A DNA stretch of 64,000 bases from an uncultured bacterium (GTDB lineage Bacteria > Bacillota > Clostridia > Lachnospirales > Lachnospiraceae), in the NCBI GenBank assembly GCA_905215155.1, contig CAJMPJ010000009.1:1-64000 (forward strand). The letters run 5' to 3'. Each line of letters begins with the position of its first letter. The first letter of the stretch is position 1. Made by a program: the position numbers and the translations under genes. Under the pieces are notes generated by a model. That model saw only the letters and a list, made by a program, of their open reading frames with translations, did no database searches and was not told the DNA's origin. Shown in pieces: positions 52,247 through 63,155 of this stretch.

Positions 52247-52846
52247 TTATTCCTTGTCAATACTATTTATGGAATCTGATATTAAGTCCCAGATTTCTTC
52301 TCTGCCCTGTTTTGTCTCAGCAGAAAATGCAATGACAGTCACTTCACTTCCGATTCCAAGACCCGTGCGGAGGATCTTTAGGGACTTCTGCACCTGACTC
52401 CGTTTTATTTTGTCCAGTTTTGTTGCAATGATCACCGGCTGATATCCCTGATATACAATCCAGTTATACATGGTCTTATCATTTTCTGACGGTTCATGGC
52501 GGATATCAATCAGCAAAAACACACACTTTAATACCGGAGATTTATGCAGATAATTTTCAATCATCTTTCCCCATTTTGCCTTTACTTCCAAAGATACCTT
52601 CGCATAGCCGTAGCCGGGAAGATCCACGTAGTAAAGTTCATCGTTGATATTATAAAAATTAATGGTTTGAGTTTTTCCGGGCTGGGATGAAGTCCTGGCA
52701 AAGGATTTGCGGTTCATCAGAGCGTTGATCAGGGAAGACTTTCCCACATTTGACTTGCCCACGAAAGCGAATTCCGGCTTTGTGTTCTCCGGCAGCTTGC
52801 TGGTGATGCCGCATACAGTCTCCAATTCTACTGTTTTAATAATCAT
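52247..52846 (-). CDS. ysxC: ribosome biogenesis GTPase YsxC/EngB
   Basis: The 199-residue TrmE-Era-type GTPase helps 50S assembly. G1 is GKSNVGKSS (about 31), G2 TSSQPGKTQ, G3 DLPGYGYAK (about 75) and G4 TKLDK (about 142). It starts 12 nt after lon, the usual neighbour in Firmicutes. Confidence 0.96.
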   Translation of the reverse strand: MIIKTVELETVCGITSKLPENTKPEFAFVGKSNVGKSSLINALMNRKSFARTSSQPGKTQTINFYNINDELYYVDLPGYGYAKVSLEVKAKWGKMIENYLHKSPVLKCVFLLIDIRHEPSENDKTMYNWIVYQGYQPVIIATKLDKIKRSQVQKSLKILRTGLGIGSEVTVIAFSAETKQGREEIWDLISDSINSIDKE

Positions 52847-52858
52847 ATAAATTCCTTT

Positions 52859-55177
52859 CTATTCCTGGACAAATGCTTCCTTTATCACCTCTGGCATGTG
52901 CTTTACATAAACAATGGTAAGATTCCCGGTGATTTCATCGGAAAGCTCCAGAATATCCTTCCGGTTCTTATACGGAACCAGAACCTTTTCCACATGGGCC
53001 ATACGGGCTGCCAGGATTTTTTCCTTTAAGCCGCCGATAGGAAGAACACGGCCTCTTAAAGTGATTTCTCCGGTCATTGCCAGCTTTGCATATACCTTAC
53101 GGTTGGTAACTGCAGACAGCATGGCCGTTGCCATGGTAATTCCTGCGGAAGGGCCATCCTTTGGTACGGCGCCCTCGGGAATGTGAAGATGAATATCATG
53201 TTTTTCAAAATAGTCATCTTTTACCTGGTATTGCGGACAGACGGAACGGACATAGCTTAATGCGATACGGGCAGATTCTTTCATCACATCCCCCATCTGT
53301 CCGGTCAGCAAAAGATTTCCTTTGCCCGGCATGACATTGACCTCGATCTGAAGCGTGCTTCCGCCTACGCTTGTCCAGGCCAAACCTCTGACGATCCCGA
53401 CTTCATCGTCCTCATTCACATCTTCAAAGGTCACCTTTTCTTTGCCCAGATAGGCTTCAATGCCGGCTTCCGTAATTTCAATGACCTGGGACCGATCCTC
53501 TAAAAATTGTCTTGCAGCCTTTCTGTAAACAGCACCGATCCGCCGTTCTAAGGTACGGACGCCTGCTTCTCTTGTATAATTGTGAATGATCTTTTCAAGC
53601 GCTTTGTCGGTAATCGTGACCTGGCTTTCTTTCAGGCCGTTCTTTTCTCTCTGCTTTCTCACTAAGTAATTCTTTGCAATATGGAATTTTTCATTCTCCG
53701 TATAGCTGGTTACTTCAATTACTTCCATACGGTCCAGAAGAGGGCCCGGAATGGTAGAGGTAGTATTGGCCGTAGCGATAAATAAAACATTGGACAAATC
53801 AATCGGAAGTTCTACATAATGATCTCTGAACTTAACATTCTGTTCACTGTCAAGAACTTCCAAAAGCGCGGAAGACGTATCTCCCTTGTAATCTCTGCTC
53901 ACTTTGTCGATCTCATCCAAAAGCATTAAAGGATTGCTTACTCCTGCCTGTCTTAATGCTTCTGCAATTCTTCCCGGCATGGCACCTACATAGGTTTTCC
54001 GGTGTCCTCTGATTTCCGCTTCATCCCGGACACCGCCCAGGCTGATCCTCACATATTCCTTATTCAAGGCTTTTGCCACAGAGCGGGCAATGGAGGTTTT
54101 TCCGGTTCCGGGAGGTCCTACAAGGCAGATAATCGGGCTTGAACCTTTTTTGGTCAGCACACGGACCGCAAGATATTCTAAAATCCGCTCTTTTACCTTG
54201 GAAAGGCCGTAGTGGTCTTCCTCTAAGACTTTCTCCGCATGAGCAATGCTGTTGTTGTCCTTTGATACTTTTTTCCACGGAAGGTCCAGGACTGTCTCCA
54301 AGTACATACGGACCACATTGGCTTCCTGGCTTCCTCCGGGCATTGATTTAAAACGCTCGATCTCTTTATGGATCTTGTCCTTAATCTCTTTGTCCGCTTT
54401 TAAAGCCTTTAACCGTTTGCTGTATTCATCCGCATCGGAAAGAGGATTGTCCTCTCCCAGTTCCTCCCGGATTACCTTTAACTGTTCTCTTAAAATATAA
54501 TCTTTTTGATTCTTATCAATCCGTTCTTTTACAGTGGACTGCAATTCCCGTTTGATCTTTGTGACTTCAATTTCCGTCAGAAGATGTTTCATCACCAAGG
54601 CATATCTGTCTTCCACCATTACACTATCAAGCACCTGCTGGCGTATGAGATAGTCCCAGGGCAGCTGCACTGCAATCTGGTCCAAAAGTTCTCCTAAATC
54701 TGTGAGAACCAAAAGCCCCGGAATCACTTCTTTTGCAATTCTCGGATTTTCTTTTCCGTATTCGGAAAGCTTGTCCCGAACGATCTGCATCATCGCCTGT
54801 CTCGTAATATCATCGAGCAGCTCCTCATATTCCGGCGCTTGGTCTATTTCCCCTACCAGCATTGGTTCTTCGCTTTCGAGGGCAAGAAGTTCCACCCTCT
54901 TAAGCCCTTCCACCATAACACGAATTACATTGCCAGGCATCTTTACCAGCTGTTTGATAAGGGCCACCGTGCCCATATGATGTAAATCTTCAAAAGCAGG
55001 GTCAGCCTCATCCGGATTCTTCTGAGTAACCAGACATACCTTCTGATCTCCCACCATTGCTTTTTCCACCGCTGCAACGGATTTAGTCCGGCTGATATCA
55101 AAATGTAACATCATCTTGGGAAGAACAGTCATGCCGCGCAGGGCAATAACTGGCATCGTGATTGTCTTATCCACCAT
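52859..55177 (-). CDS. lon: ATP-dependent protease Lon
   Basis: Lon degrades misfolded and regulatory proteins. The 772 residues contain the N-terminal substrate domain (1-205), AAA+ ATPase with Walker A GPPGTGKTS (about 357) and Walker B LLDEIDKVS, and a Ser-Lys protease domain with Ser in KDGPSAG (about 675) and Lys in GGLKEKILAA (about 715). I chose ATG 55177, with GGAG about 8 nt upstream; the longer frame overlaps the clpX terminator. No CIRCE or CtsR-type site was found upstream. Confidence 0.97.
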   Translation of the reverse strand: MVDKTITMPVIALRGMTVLPKMMLHFDISRTKSVAAVEKAMVGDQKVCLVTQKNPDEADPAFEDLHHMGTVALIKQLVKMPGNVIRVMVEGLKRVELLALESEEPMLVGEIDQAPEYEELLDDITRQAMMQIVRDKLSEYGKENPRIAKEVIPGLLVLTDLGELLDQIAVQLPWDYLIRQQVLDSVMVEDRYALVMKHLLTEIEVTKIKRELQSTVKERIDKNQKDYILREQLKVIREELGEDNPLSDADEYSKRLKALKADKEIKDKIHKEIERFKSMPGGSQEANVVRMYLETVLDLPWKKVSKDNNSIAHAEKVLEEDHYGLSKVKERILEYLAVRVLTKKGSSPIICLVGPPGTGKTSIARSVAKALNKEYVRISLGGVRDEAEIRGHRKTYVGAMPGRIAEALRQAGVSNPLMLLDEIDKVSRDYKGDTSSALLEVLDSEQNVKFRDHYVELPIDLSNVLFIATANTTSTIPGPLLDRMEVIEVTSYTENEKFHIAKNYLVRKQREKNGLKESQVTITDKALEKIIHNYTREAGVRTLERRIGAVYRKAARQFLEDRSQVIEITEAGIEAYLGKEKVTFEDVNEDDEVGIVRGLAWTSVGGSTLQIEVNVMPGKGNLLLTGQMGDVMKESARIALSYVRSVCPQYQVKDDYFEKHDIHLHIPEGAVPKDGPSAGITMATAMLSAVTNRKVYAKLAMTGEITLRGRVLPIGGLKEKILAARMAHVEKVLVPYKNRKDILELSDEITGNLTIVYVKHMPEVIKEAFVQE

Positions 55178-55199
55178 TGTGTTCTCTCCTTTGCATTCA

Positions 55200-55237
55200 A
55201 AAAGGTGTTGCAGCAGTTTTCTCGCTGTAACACCTTC
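55200..55237 (-). terminator. terminator between clpX and lon
   Basis: On the minus strand AGGTGTTACAGC pairs with GCTGCAACACCT (one mismatch) and is followed by TTTTT. lon therefore probably has its own promoter or depends on read-through. Confidence 0.8.
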
Positions 55238-55254
55238 CCGACTCATGCAGGGAT

Positions 55255-56556
55255 CTATGCGATCTCGCCTGTTTTATCTTTTCTTAACTTTTGGGCCAGC
55301 GACTTTCTGGGAACTGCCGTATCCCGGAAAACGAGTTCTGGCTCACCTGTCTTATCTACAACTTCTTTGGTAATCCTGCAGATTCCAATATTGCTGTCGG
55401 AAGGAACTTCGTACATCAATTCCATCATAACACTTTCCATAATGGAGCGAAGCCCTCTGGCACCAGTCTTTCTCTCAACTGCCAATTCTGCAATCCGCTC
55501 AATGGCTTCCTTGGTCAGCTCAAGTTTTACATCGTCAAGCTCAAACAATTTCTGATACTGTTTCACCAGAGCATTCTTTGGCTCGGTCAGGATCTGCACC
55601 AGTGCATCACGGTCCAGAAGTTCCAGTGATACGGTAATCGGCACACGGCCGATAAATTCCGGTATCAGTCCGAATTTTACCAGATCCTGAGGAAGTGCTT
55701 TCCTTAACAGATCGTCAATATCTGTCTTGTTCTTATCGACAATTTCCGCATTAAAACCGATGGAACCGGCACTCAAGCGGCTTTCAATTATTTTCTCCAG
55801 TCCATCAAAGGCACCGCCGCAGATGAACAGGATATTGGTGGTATTAATCTGTAAAAGCTCCTGATGGGGATGCTTTCTTCCTCCCTGAGGAGGAACGCTT
55901 GCAACCGTACCCTCCAGGATCTTTAAAAGAGCCTGCTGAACGCCTTCACCGGAAACGTCTCTGGTTATGGATACATTTTCCGATTTTTTGGTGATCTTAT
56001 CGATCTCATCTATATAGATAATTCCATATTCTGCTCTGCTTATATCATAATCGGCAGACTGGATCAGTTTCAAAAGAATGTTCTCAACATCCTCGCCTAC
56101 GTAGCCAGCTTCTGTCAGAGCAGTGGCATCTGCAATGGCAAAAGGAACGTTTAATACCTTGGCAAGGGTCTGCGCAAGGTAAGTTTTACCGGAGCCGGTA
56201 GGTCCTAACATCAGAATATTGCTCTTTTGCACATCCACATCCATCTTTGTTCTGGAAGTGATTCTCTTATAGTGGTTATAAACTGCTACAGACAATACCT
56301 TTTTTGCGTTGTCCTGACCAATGACATAACTGTCCAGAAATTCTTTGATTTCCTTTGGTTTCATCAAATTGATATCGCTGAAATCAGGTCCTTCTGCTTC
56401 ATGATTGTCAAATTCTTCCTCTAATATCTCTGCGCATAAATCAATACATTCGTCACAGATGTAAACATTATTGGAACCGGCAATCAACTTTTTTACCTGA
56501 TCCTGGGTTTTCCCGCAAAAAGAGCATCGGATCTTCTCGTCTGTTCTGACCGGCAT
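55255..56556 (-). CDS. clpX: ATP-dependent Clp protease ATP-binding subunit ClpX
   Basis: ClpX unfolds substrates and feeds them to ClpP. The 433 residues start with a C4 zinc finger ([14 protein letters not shown], about 12-38), then Walker A GPTGSGKT (about 117), Walker [10 protein letters not shown], and the ClpP-binding IGF-type loop region. I chose ATG 56556; a GTG at 56562 lies inside the GAGGTG ribosome-binding site. It follows clpP by about 90 nt. Confidence 0.97.
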   Translation of the reverse strand: MPVRTDEKIRCSFCGKTQDQVKKLIAGSNNVYICDECIDLCAEILEEEFDNHEAEGPDFSDINLMKPKEIKEFLDSYVIGQDNAKKVLSVAVYNHYKRITSRTKMDVDVQKSNILMLGPTGSGKTYLAQTLAKVLNVPFAIADATALTEAGYVGEDVENILLKLIQSADYDISRAEYGIIYIDEIDKITKKSENVSITRDVSGEGVQQALLKILEGTVASVPPQGGRKHPHQELLQINTTNILFICGGAFDGLEKIIESRLSAGSIGFNAEIVDKNKTDIDDLLRKALPQDLVKFGLIPEFIGRVPITVSLELLDRDALVQILTEPKNALVKQYQKLFELDDVKLELTKEAIERIAELAVERKTGARGLRSIMESVMMELMYEVPSDSNIGICRITKEVVDKTGEPELVFRDTAVPRKSLAQKLRKDKTGEIA

Positions 56557-56645
56557 ATACACACCTCATTCTTTCCTGCTTAATCGCTCATGCTTTCGGG
56601 TATAGAGGTACACCCAAAAGGTATTTCCTACAATAATATAAGTGT

Positions 56646-57233
56646 TTAATGATTATGGCTGTAAATGATATCATCTATCAGGCCATAGGCTTTCGCTTCT
56701 TCCGCATTCATATAATTGTCACGCTCGGTATCACGTTCAATCACCTCATACGGCTGGCCTGTGTTTGCAGCCAGAATATCGTTCAAACGCTTCTTTATCT
56801 TCAGAATATTCTCAGCCACGATCCTGATCTCTGTTGCCTGCCCTTTTGCTCCGCCTGAAGGCTGATGGATCATAACCTCTGCATTCGGGAGAGCAAACCT
56901 CTTGCCTTTCGCTCCTCCAGCCAGTAAAAATGCTCCCATGCTGGCTGCCATTCCCATACAAACCGTTGAAACATCGCACTTAATGTAGTTCATGGTATCA
57001 TAAATTGCCATACCGGCGGTAACAGAACCGCCAGGGCTGTTAATATAAAGGTTAATATCCTTATTGGGATCTTCTGCCTCTAAGAATAACAGCTGAGCTA
57101 CAACAAGACTTGCAGATACATCAGATACTTCTTCTCCGAGGAAAATAATCCTCTCCTTAAGAAGTCTGGAATAAATATCGTAAGAACGTTCACCCTTACT
57201 GGTTGATTCAATGACATAAGGTACTAAACTCAT
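56646..57233 (-). CDS. clpP: ATP-dependent Clp protease proteolytic subunit ClpP
   Basis: The 195-residue serine protease carries Ser in [12 protein letters not shown] (about 97), His in MIHQPSGG (about 122) and Asp in [10 protein letters not shown] (about 171). AGGAGG lies 7 nt before ATG 57233. The gene order tig-clpP-clpX-lon-ysxC is the standard Firmicutes quality-control cluster. Confidence 0.97.
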   Translation of the reverse strand: MSLVPYVIESTSKGERSYDIYSRLLKERIIFLGEEVSDVSASLVVAQLLFLEAEDPNKDINLYINSPGGSVTAGMAIYDTMNYIKCDVSTVCMGMAASMGAFLLAGGAKGKRFALPNAEVMIHQPSGGAKGQATEIRIVAENILKIKKRLNDILAANTGQPYEVIERDTERDNYMNAEEAKAYGLIDDIIYSHNH

Positions 57234-57314
57234 TTGTCTTCCTCCTGTCTGTTTTCTTTTCAAAGCCGAATAGACTCCGGACAAAATGCCAGGAATCTAC
57301 TCGGTTAAAACTAC

Positions 57315-58601
57315 TTAAACTAATTTTGCTTCTGCAACAAGAAAATCTACCGCTTCCTGAACTGCAAGATCTTCCTTCATCTGCTCGATGCCTTTATCGC
57401 CAAGAGCTTCTCTGATCTGGGCTGCTTCCATCTTATATGCTTCTGCCATTGAAGCGATTTCCTTCTCAACGGCTTCCTCTGTTACGGTGATGTTCTCTGC
57501 CTTAACAACTGCTTCTAATACCAGTCTTGTCTGGATTCTCTTGATTGCCTGCGGCTTCATCTGCTCCTTTAAGGATTCAATGGTCATACCGGTAAACTTC
57601 ATGTACTGGTCAAGAGAAAGCCCCTGGCTCTGCATTCTTCTTGCATAGTCATTGACCATGTTATTCACCTGGCTTTCGATCATCGGCTCAGGAATCTCCA
57701 TGGTAGCGTTTTCTACGGCTTTTTCCACGACATGATCTTCATTCTCCGTTGCCGCAGCTTTTTCTTTCTGCTCTGCAAGCTTCTCTTTAATATCTTTTTT
57801 GTACTCTTCCAGAGTCTCAAATTCAGAAACTTCACTTGCAAACTCATCGTTTAATTCCGGAAGCTCTTTCTTCTTGATTTCCTTCACGGTAACCTTGAAC
57901 ATTGCCGGCTTGCCAGCTAAATCAGTTGCATGGTATTCATTCGGGAATGTAACGTTGACTTCGCACTCTTCCCCGATTTTCTTGCCGATCAGCTGTTCTT
58001 CAAAGGTATCAATGAAGGAGTGGGAACCGATGGTAAGAGGATAATCCTCGCCCTTTCCGCCTTCAAATGTCTTTCCGTCTACAAAGCCTTCAAAGTCAAT
58101 CACTGTCTGGTCACCGTCTTCTACCGCTCTGTCTTCTACAGTCACCAGTCTGGAATTCTGCTCCTGGATCTTCTTTAATTCTGCTTCAATATCTTCATCT
58201 GTCACTTCTGCAGATGCCTTGGTCACTTCAATGCCCTTATATTCGCCTAAGGTCACTTCCGGTTTTACGGCAACAGTAGCTGTGTAGATTAAATTTTTCC
58301 CTTTTTCTACCTGTATAACACTAATTTCCGGTCTTGAAACGATATCAAGTCCGCTTTCCTCTGCTGCATCTCCATATGTTGCATCAAGAGCTTCATTGAC
58401 TGCATCCTCGTATAAAATGCCAGCTCCATACATCTTTTCAATCATGGCCTGAGGAGCTTTCCCTTTTCTGAAACCTGGGATATTGAATCTGCCCTTATTC
58501 TTATTGTAAGCCGCAGTAAGAGCCTTATCAAATTCCTCAGCCGGCACCTCTACCGTCAGCTTTGCCATGTTCTTTTCCAATTTTTCTACTTGTAAACTCA
58601 T
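57315..58601 (-). CDS. tig: trigger factor
   Basis: This ribosome-bound chaperone and prolyl isomerase has 428 residues: ribosome-binding domain (1-110, with FRKGKAPQ, the GFRKGKAP signature), FKBP-type PPIase domain (about 150-235, GDQTVIDFEGFVDGKTFEGGKG split across it) and C-terminal helical arms. AAGGAGGA lies about 7 nt before ATG 58601, and the longer upstream frame is not used. The gap to clpP is 81 nt. Confidence 0.97.
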   Translation of the reverse strand: MSLQVEKLEKNMAKLTVEVPAEEFDKALTAAYNKNKGRFNIPGFRKGKAPQAMIEKMYGAGILYEDAVNEALDATYGDAAEESGLDIVSRPEISVIQVEKGKNLIYTATVAVKPEVTLGEYKGIEVTKASAEVTDEDIEAELKKIQEQNSRLVTVEDRAVEDGDQTVIDFEGFVDGKTFEGGKGEDYPLTIGSHSFIDTFEEQLIGKKIGEECEVNVTFPNEYHATDLAGKPAMFKVTVKEIKKKELPELNDEFASEVSEFETLEEYKKDIKEKLAEQKEKAAATENEDHVVEKAVENATMEIPEPMIESQVNNMVNDYARRMQSQGLSLDQYMKFTGMTIESLKEQMKPQAIKRIQTRLVLEAVVKAENITVTEEAVEKEIASMAEAYKMEAAQIREALGDKGIEQMKEDLAVQEAVDFLVAEAKLV

Positions 58602-58711
58602 TAATGGGTTCCTCCTTGAAATATATGTGAACCGCCATACCGACAGGGCGTTACACTTCAAGTTAGCATTATAACATACTCGTCCCGTAAATTCCAGTAT
58701 TATTTACGATT

Positions 58712-61690
58712 TTATCGGGTTTTTCCTGAAAACTCCTGCATTTTCTTCACGATATATGGGTCCAGCGGACGGATCTCCATCTGAGGTCTCGCAATATAAT
58801 ATCCCTGAAATAAATAAACGCCGCAATCCATAAGAAATTCAAGTTCTTCCGCCGTCTCTACCCCCTCCGCCAAAACACGGATATGATTCTTTTCGGCAAA
58901 GTTTAAAAGATTTTTCAAAATAATCTGGCGGTTCGGGTCCTCATGTATGCGGCGGATCAGGCTCATATCCATTTTTACGATGTCCGGTTTCATGTGAAGG
59001 AGTATGCTCTCACTGTTATATCCGGTCCCGAAATCATCAATTGCAGTCAGCCCACCCCACTGTCTTGCCATGTCGATTTTGCACTGCATGAAATTCTGGC
59101 TTGCCGGCTCCCCTTCCGTCATCTCGATGACGATTCTGGAAAGCAGCTGTCCATATTGTTCCTCCAGCTCTTTCTGGCCTTCTTTTGTCAGACAGACACT
59201 GGCAATGGAATTGATAAACAGCTTCTCATCCCGTCCAAGCTGTCCGGCTTCCTCCTCTGCCTTTGCCGCTCTAAGCCCGGCAAACCAGGTAAGGATCTCC
59301 ATCTGCGGAAGCTTGGCCTGGGCCCTGGTAAGATTCAGTACTTCACTGATGCCCTTTATATTCATGAATTCCGGTCTCATCAAAAGCTCATATCCGTAAA
59401 CCGCTCCTTCCCTGGTGGCGATAGGCTGAAAGGCAAAGCGAACCTCTTTTCTATCCAGCATCCGGTTCAGCTCCTCACTTCCGGTCAGCATATAGGAATT
59501 ATGGGTGTGCTCAGTGATATCAAACTCCTTTACCACTCCTTTTACGCTGTGCTTGACCATATACATGGCAAAATCCGCATAATTAAACAGCGTATCAAAG
59601 TCCCTGGCATCATCCGGATACCAGGACAGTCCTCCCGATACCCGGATGGGGAACTCATAGCCGCCCTTCATATTGAGCGTAAACTCTCTGATATACTTCA
59701 TGAAATCCCGAACGGCCTTACGGATTTCTTCTTTTTCTTTTCCTTTTAAAAATACAACAAATTCATCTCCGGAATACCTGGAGATGATTCCTCCGCTCTC
59801 CATAAACTTTTTCAGACAATTGGCAAAGAGAACGATGTAACGGTCTCCTTCATCATGGCCATAGGTATCATTTATGTATTTTAAATTATCCAAATCCCAC
59901 ATGATGACTGCGGCGCACTCATTCGTGATGCGTTTTATGGCTGCCTGGGTCTGTTCTCTGAAGGCTCTGCGGTTATAGATCTCAGTCAAAAGATCATAGT
60001 TTCGTTCCCGCTCCAGCTTTTCCTTTTCTTCCACATTGGCGGTCACATCCGTACACACCCCCATAACGGTTCCCTTTTGGGACTCATCAAGAGTAATTTC
60101 GATCCATCGTTTCCCTTCCGGCGTTTGGATACATCGCAAAATACGCTCCCCTTTTTCTTCGATACGGCCAAAGGTCTGTTCCTGAAATGCTTTGAATTCA
60201 TCTGTCTGCAGATAGCAGAAGGGTCCGCCTATGGTGCCCCAGCCAAGCATTTCAAACAGGGATTTGCTGCAAAATACCCGGTCCTTCCCGGCCTCGTATT
60301 CAAACACCCCCACAAGCACATTGGCATGTTCTAAAATCCCGGACATTTTTAAGGATGTCCTTTCGGCATTCCGGTTGAGCAGTTCAATGGTTTCTGTCAA
60401 TTCATCAATTTCCCTCACATACACCCGTTCCAGGGAAATCCCTATGCTTCCGGATTTCTTCCCAAGCTCTGCGCCCAGCCTGCGGATCGGCTCCGTAACG
60501 ATTCTGCCGATCATATAAGCGCCCAGAAGGCTGAAAACAAGAGGAACTAGCATGGAGCTTAAAAGCATGCGCCTGACCGCATTATAGAACGCCAGGAGGT
60601 CCTTCTGACGTGCCATACCCACAAGCACCCATTCTTCCTCGCTAAAAGGCCCGCCGGTTCCATAGACCTCCAGATTTTCCATAGCCGCGTACCATTTGGT
60701 GCCATCCGGGGAGGTCAAAGAACTGATATTTTCTTTTTCATTGTCTATGTAATCAAGGGAGCCGCTTTTATTAAAATACTGGTCAAAAAGGGTTCCGGAA
60801 TCCGCCACAGGAATCATCGAACCGGTGCCCTTTTTTCGTATCCCCAAAACCCAGCACTCGTCAAAACTGCTGCTGATCTGTACTTCCCCAAGAATCTGTT
60901 CCAGCTGATTGACCGACATCTCCAGACCATAAACGCCTGCTACCGTTCCATCTTTTAAGATGATCGGAACGGAATAGGTAATCACAGGTATATCGTTTGG
61001 GCTTAACCGGAAAGGCGGGCTTAAATAGGCATATTCCATGGTATCCTCAGGAATTGCTTTCCTTTGGATGGCTGCCAAATAGGGCAGCTTATAAAATTTT
61101 GCAGCACCCTTTTCCCCGTTGTCAAAAAACCCCAGCTGCCAGAAGGAGTCCAGGGGAATATGGTATTTTTCAGCCAGAGACGGCAGTCCCCGTTCCATTA
61201 ACAGGGAGGAATTGTCATTTAGATATCCTCCTGGATTGGAGTTGCGGATATAGAATCCGGCTTTCATATCCTCCGGACCATTGGCCGCGGCCGGTCCGTT
61301 TAAATACATAAAAGCTCCGGTGGCATAGCTCAAATGCAGCATTTCTATGGATTTTTCCATAATGGTATCAACAATTTCCCTGTTTAATACATAGTCCTTG
61401 TAAATATCCTTCGGTTCGTGGCCATCATTTTCGAGAATCTGCTGAATTTCCCCAGACATGAATCGAGAATTATTGAGCATGACGATCCAATGGTGTATGG
61501 TTTCCTTTTCCAGCCTCAGCTTTGTATTTTCCGTATTCTTGGTCAGAACGTTTAGTTCATTATTCTTTAATTTGACGGAAACTCCGCCAAAGAAAACAGT
61601 TCCGGCAATCACTGCCGCCTGCAGCACCAATAGAATGAATAATGGTCCGAGCAGCCGGGTGCGAATGGATTCACTTCTCTTCTTTTTCAT
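58712..61690 (-). CDS. membrane sensor with GGDEF and EAL domains
   Basis: The 992-residue protein should make and/or break cyclic di-GMP. It has a membrane helix at about 15-37, an extracellular Cache-type sensor (about 40-370), a second helix (about 378-400), a PAS-like domain (about 455-560), GGDEF (about 570-735, motif SGDEF near 640) and EAL (about 745-985). The EAL motif reads ELL (about 767). Other catalytic residues remain: IDDFGTGYNS (about 885), EGVE (about 943) and the QGYYIARP end. The gene starts 3 nt after the solute-binding lipoprotein gene. Net activity cannot be told from sequence. Confidence 0.9.
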   Translation of the reverse strand: MKKKRSESIRTRLLGPLFILLVLQAAVIAGTVFFGGVSVKLKNNELNVLTKNTENTKLRLEKETIHHWIVMLNNSRFMSGEIQQILENDGHEPKDIYKDYVLNREIVDTIMEKSIEMLHLSYATGAFMYLNGPAAANGPEDMKAGFYIRNSNPGGYLNDNSSLLMERGLPSLAEKYHIPLDSFWQLGFFDNGEKGAAKFYKLPYLAAIQRKAIPEDTMEYAYLSPPFRLSPNDIPVITYSVPIILKDGTVAGVYGLEMSVNQLEQILGEVQISSSFDECWVLGIRKKGTGSMIPVADSGTLFDQYFNKSGSLDYIDNEKENISSLTSPDGTKWYAAMENLEVYGTGGPFSEEEWVLVGMARQKDLLAFYNAVRRMLLSSMLVPLVFSLLGAYMIGRIVTEPIRRLGAELGKKSGSIGISLERVYVREIDELTETIELLNRNAERTSLKMSGILEHANVLVGVFEYEAGKDRVFCSKSLFEMLGWGTIGGPFCYLQTDEFKAFQEQTFGRIEEKGERILRCIQTPEGKRWIEITLDESQKGTVMGVCTDVTANVEEKEKLERERNYDLLTEIYNRRAFREQTQAAIKRITNECAAVIMWDLDNLKYINDTYGHDEGDRYIVLFANCLKKFMESGGIISRYSGDEFVVFLKGKEKEEIRKAVRDFMKYIREFTLNMKGGYEFPIRVSGGLSWYPDDARDFDTLFNYADFAMYMVKHSVKGVVKEFDITEHTHNSYMLTGSEELNRMLDRKEVRFAFQPIATREGAVYGYELLMRPEFMNIKGISEVLNLTRAQAKLPQMEILTWFAGLRAAKAEEEAGQLGRDEKLFINSIASVCLTKEGQKELEEQYGQLLSRIVIEMTEGEPASQNFMQCKIDMARQWGGLTAIDDFGTGYNSESILLHMKPDIVKMDMSLIRRIHEDPNRQIILKNLLNFAEKNHIRVLAEGVETAEELEFLMDCGVYLFQGYYIARPQMEIRPLDPYIVKKMQEFSGKTR

Positions 61691-61693
61691 AAC

Positions 61694-63139
61694 TTATTCT
61701 CCGACGATCGCTTCCAGCTTCCCCCTTGTTTCCTCATACCAGGTATTAAAATTATCATCTGTCAAGAAATCAGCAAGTGCGTGTTCTCTTGCGGTTCCCT
61801 GTTCCATAAGTTTTTTTACCTTTTCATAATCTTCCCTGGCTTTCCCGCTCATGGAGGTCTGCAGTATTTTTCTGGCACGGTCTCCTCCCTCAAACGGCCT
61901 GGGCGTGTAGAGCAGGTATTTATTGGCGGTGTCGAGCCCAATGAGGAGATTTTGTGAGACAGGACTGTTTTCTCCTGTTTCTTTCAATAGCGGCTTCAGT
62001 ACTGCTTCACTGCCTGATACTTTTTTTACGGGAAGATACCCGGAACCTATGGAAAATTCCACATTACGTTCCACGCTGGTAAACCATTTCAAAAAGACCG
62101 TGGCAGCATATTCTCTTGTCTGGTCCGAACGAAAGACCATCATACCGGCCCCCTGCTGCACCGCAAAGGGAATGGTTCCTTCAAAGTTTGGAAGGGGGTA
62201 AAGCTTGCTTTTTATAGCATAGCTGGTTCCGTCCTCCAAGGTCACAGAGGACGGAAAGTATGAGATTCCGCTGGTTGCTCCGACGTATGCTGCCAGCTTC
62301 CCTGTCTTTACATCATCACTTCTGAATTTACCGTAGGAACCGAAATATCCGTTTACATACGGAACATAATAGTTGTCCCACAGTTTCCGCATGACGTTCT
62401 TATCGAAATCCAGAGTTGTCCTTCCCCCTTCTGTGCGAAATATCTCATGTCCCAGCTGCATACTTCCCACAAGCATATAATTGGCAAAGGCGTCTCTTCC
62501 AAAGAACGCTTTTCCATCATCCGGTGTCTCTGTCAGGCTGTCCGTCCAGTGATAGTATTCACCTGCCACACGGGTAATTCCTTCCCAGGTCGCAAAAGCG
62601 GCATCTGTCTCTCCGGTGGCCTTTGAAAATTCTTCCCAGTCCGTTTGGTTTACTGCAAGAATTTCCGTTGATTTGGCAATGGGAAACACCTTGATGGCTT
62701 CCTTTCCGCCTATTTTGCCTTCTTCTATATAAGCATCCACATATTCAGAAATTTCCTCCGGAGTCAGATACGGACGCAAATCGGCAGCAAGGCCCTTCTG
62801 GTCGATCTCATACACGTTATCTGCATAGGCGGAAAATAAATCCGGCAACGGTTCAGATCCGGTTTTATGGTCAATGCTGTCTTTGATCTGACTGCTCAAT
62901 TCATCAACACTGCCTTTATTAAGCGCTTTTACAAAGATCCCCTGTTCTCTCCCCTCAGTTTCATTAAAGGACTGTACCAGGCTGTCGAACGCTTCCTTTT
63001 GCACCCCGTTATAGTAATGCCAGATGGTAATGCTTATGGGATCTTTCTTGGATAACCCATAAGGGTTTTTCGTTTGGCAGCCCATTAAAAAGCCTAAGGA
63101 AGCAATCGCCGCAAGTGGTATGATCCATCTTTTTTTCAT
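61694..63139 (-). CDS. extracellular solute-binding lipoprotein, family 1
   Basis: The 481-residue protein has a lipoprotein signal (lipobox LMGC, Cys 21) and a sugar-type binding domain: ISITIWHYYNGVQKEAFDSLV near the start, DLFSAYADNVYEI, and KSTEILAVNQTDWEEFSKATG. GGACAGGAG lies 6 nt before ATG 63139. No permease or ATPase follows; the next gene, 3 nt away, is the GGDEF-EAL sensor. It may act as the sensor's ligand-binding partner, which is inference. Confidence 0.88.
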   Translation of the reverse strand: MKKRWIIPLAAIASLGFLMGCQTKNPYGLSKKDPISITIWHYYNGVQKEAFDSLVQSFNETEGREQGIFVKALNKGSVDELSSQIKDSIDHKTGSEPLPDLFSAYADNVYEIDQKGLAADLRPYLTPEEISEYVDAYIEEGKIGGKEAIKVFPIAKSTEILAVNQTDWEEFSKATGETDAAFATWEGITRVAGEYYHWTDSLTETPDDGKAFFGRDAFANYMLVGSMQLGHEIFRTEGGRTTLDFDKNVMRKLWDNYYVPYVNGYFGSYGKFRSDDVKTGKLAAYVGATSGISYFPSSVTLEDGTSYAIKSKLYPLPNFEGTIPFAVQQGAGMMVFRSDQTREYAATVFLKWFTSVERNVEFSIGSGYLPVKKVSGSEAVLKPLLKETGENSPVSQNLLIGLDTANKYLLYTPRPFEGGDRARKILQTSMSGKAREDYEKVKKLMEQGTAREHALADFLTDDNFNTWYEETRGKLEAIVGE

Positions 63140-63155
63140 GCTTTCTCCTGTCCTG

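Noticed and set aside
55178..58601. CIRCE or CtsR operators near lon, clpX, clpP and tig
   Set aside because: No TTAGCACTC-N9-GAGTGCTAA and no clear CtsR direct repeat were found; the dyad before lon is the clpX terminator.
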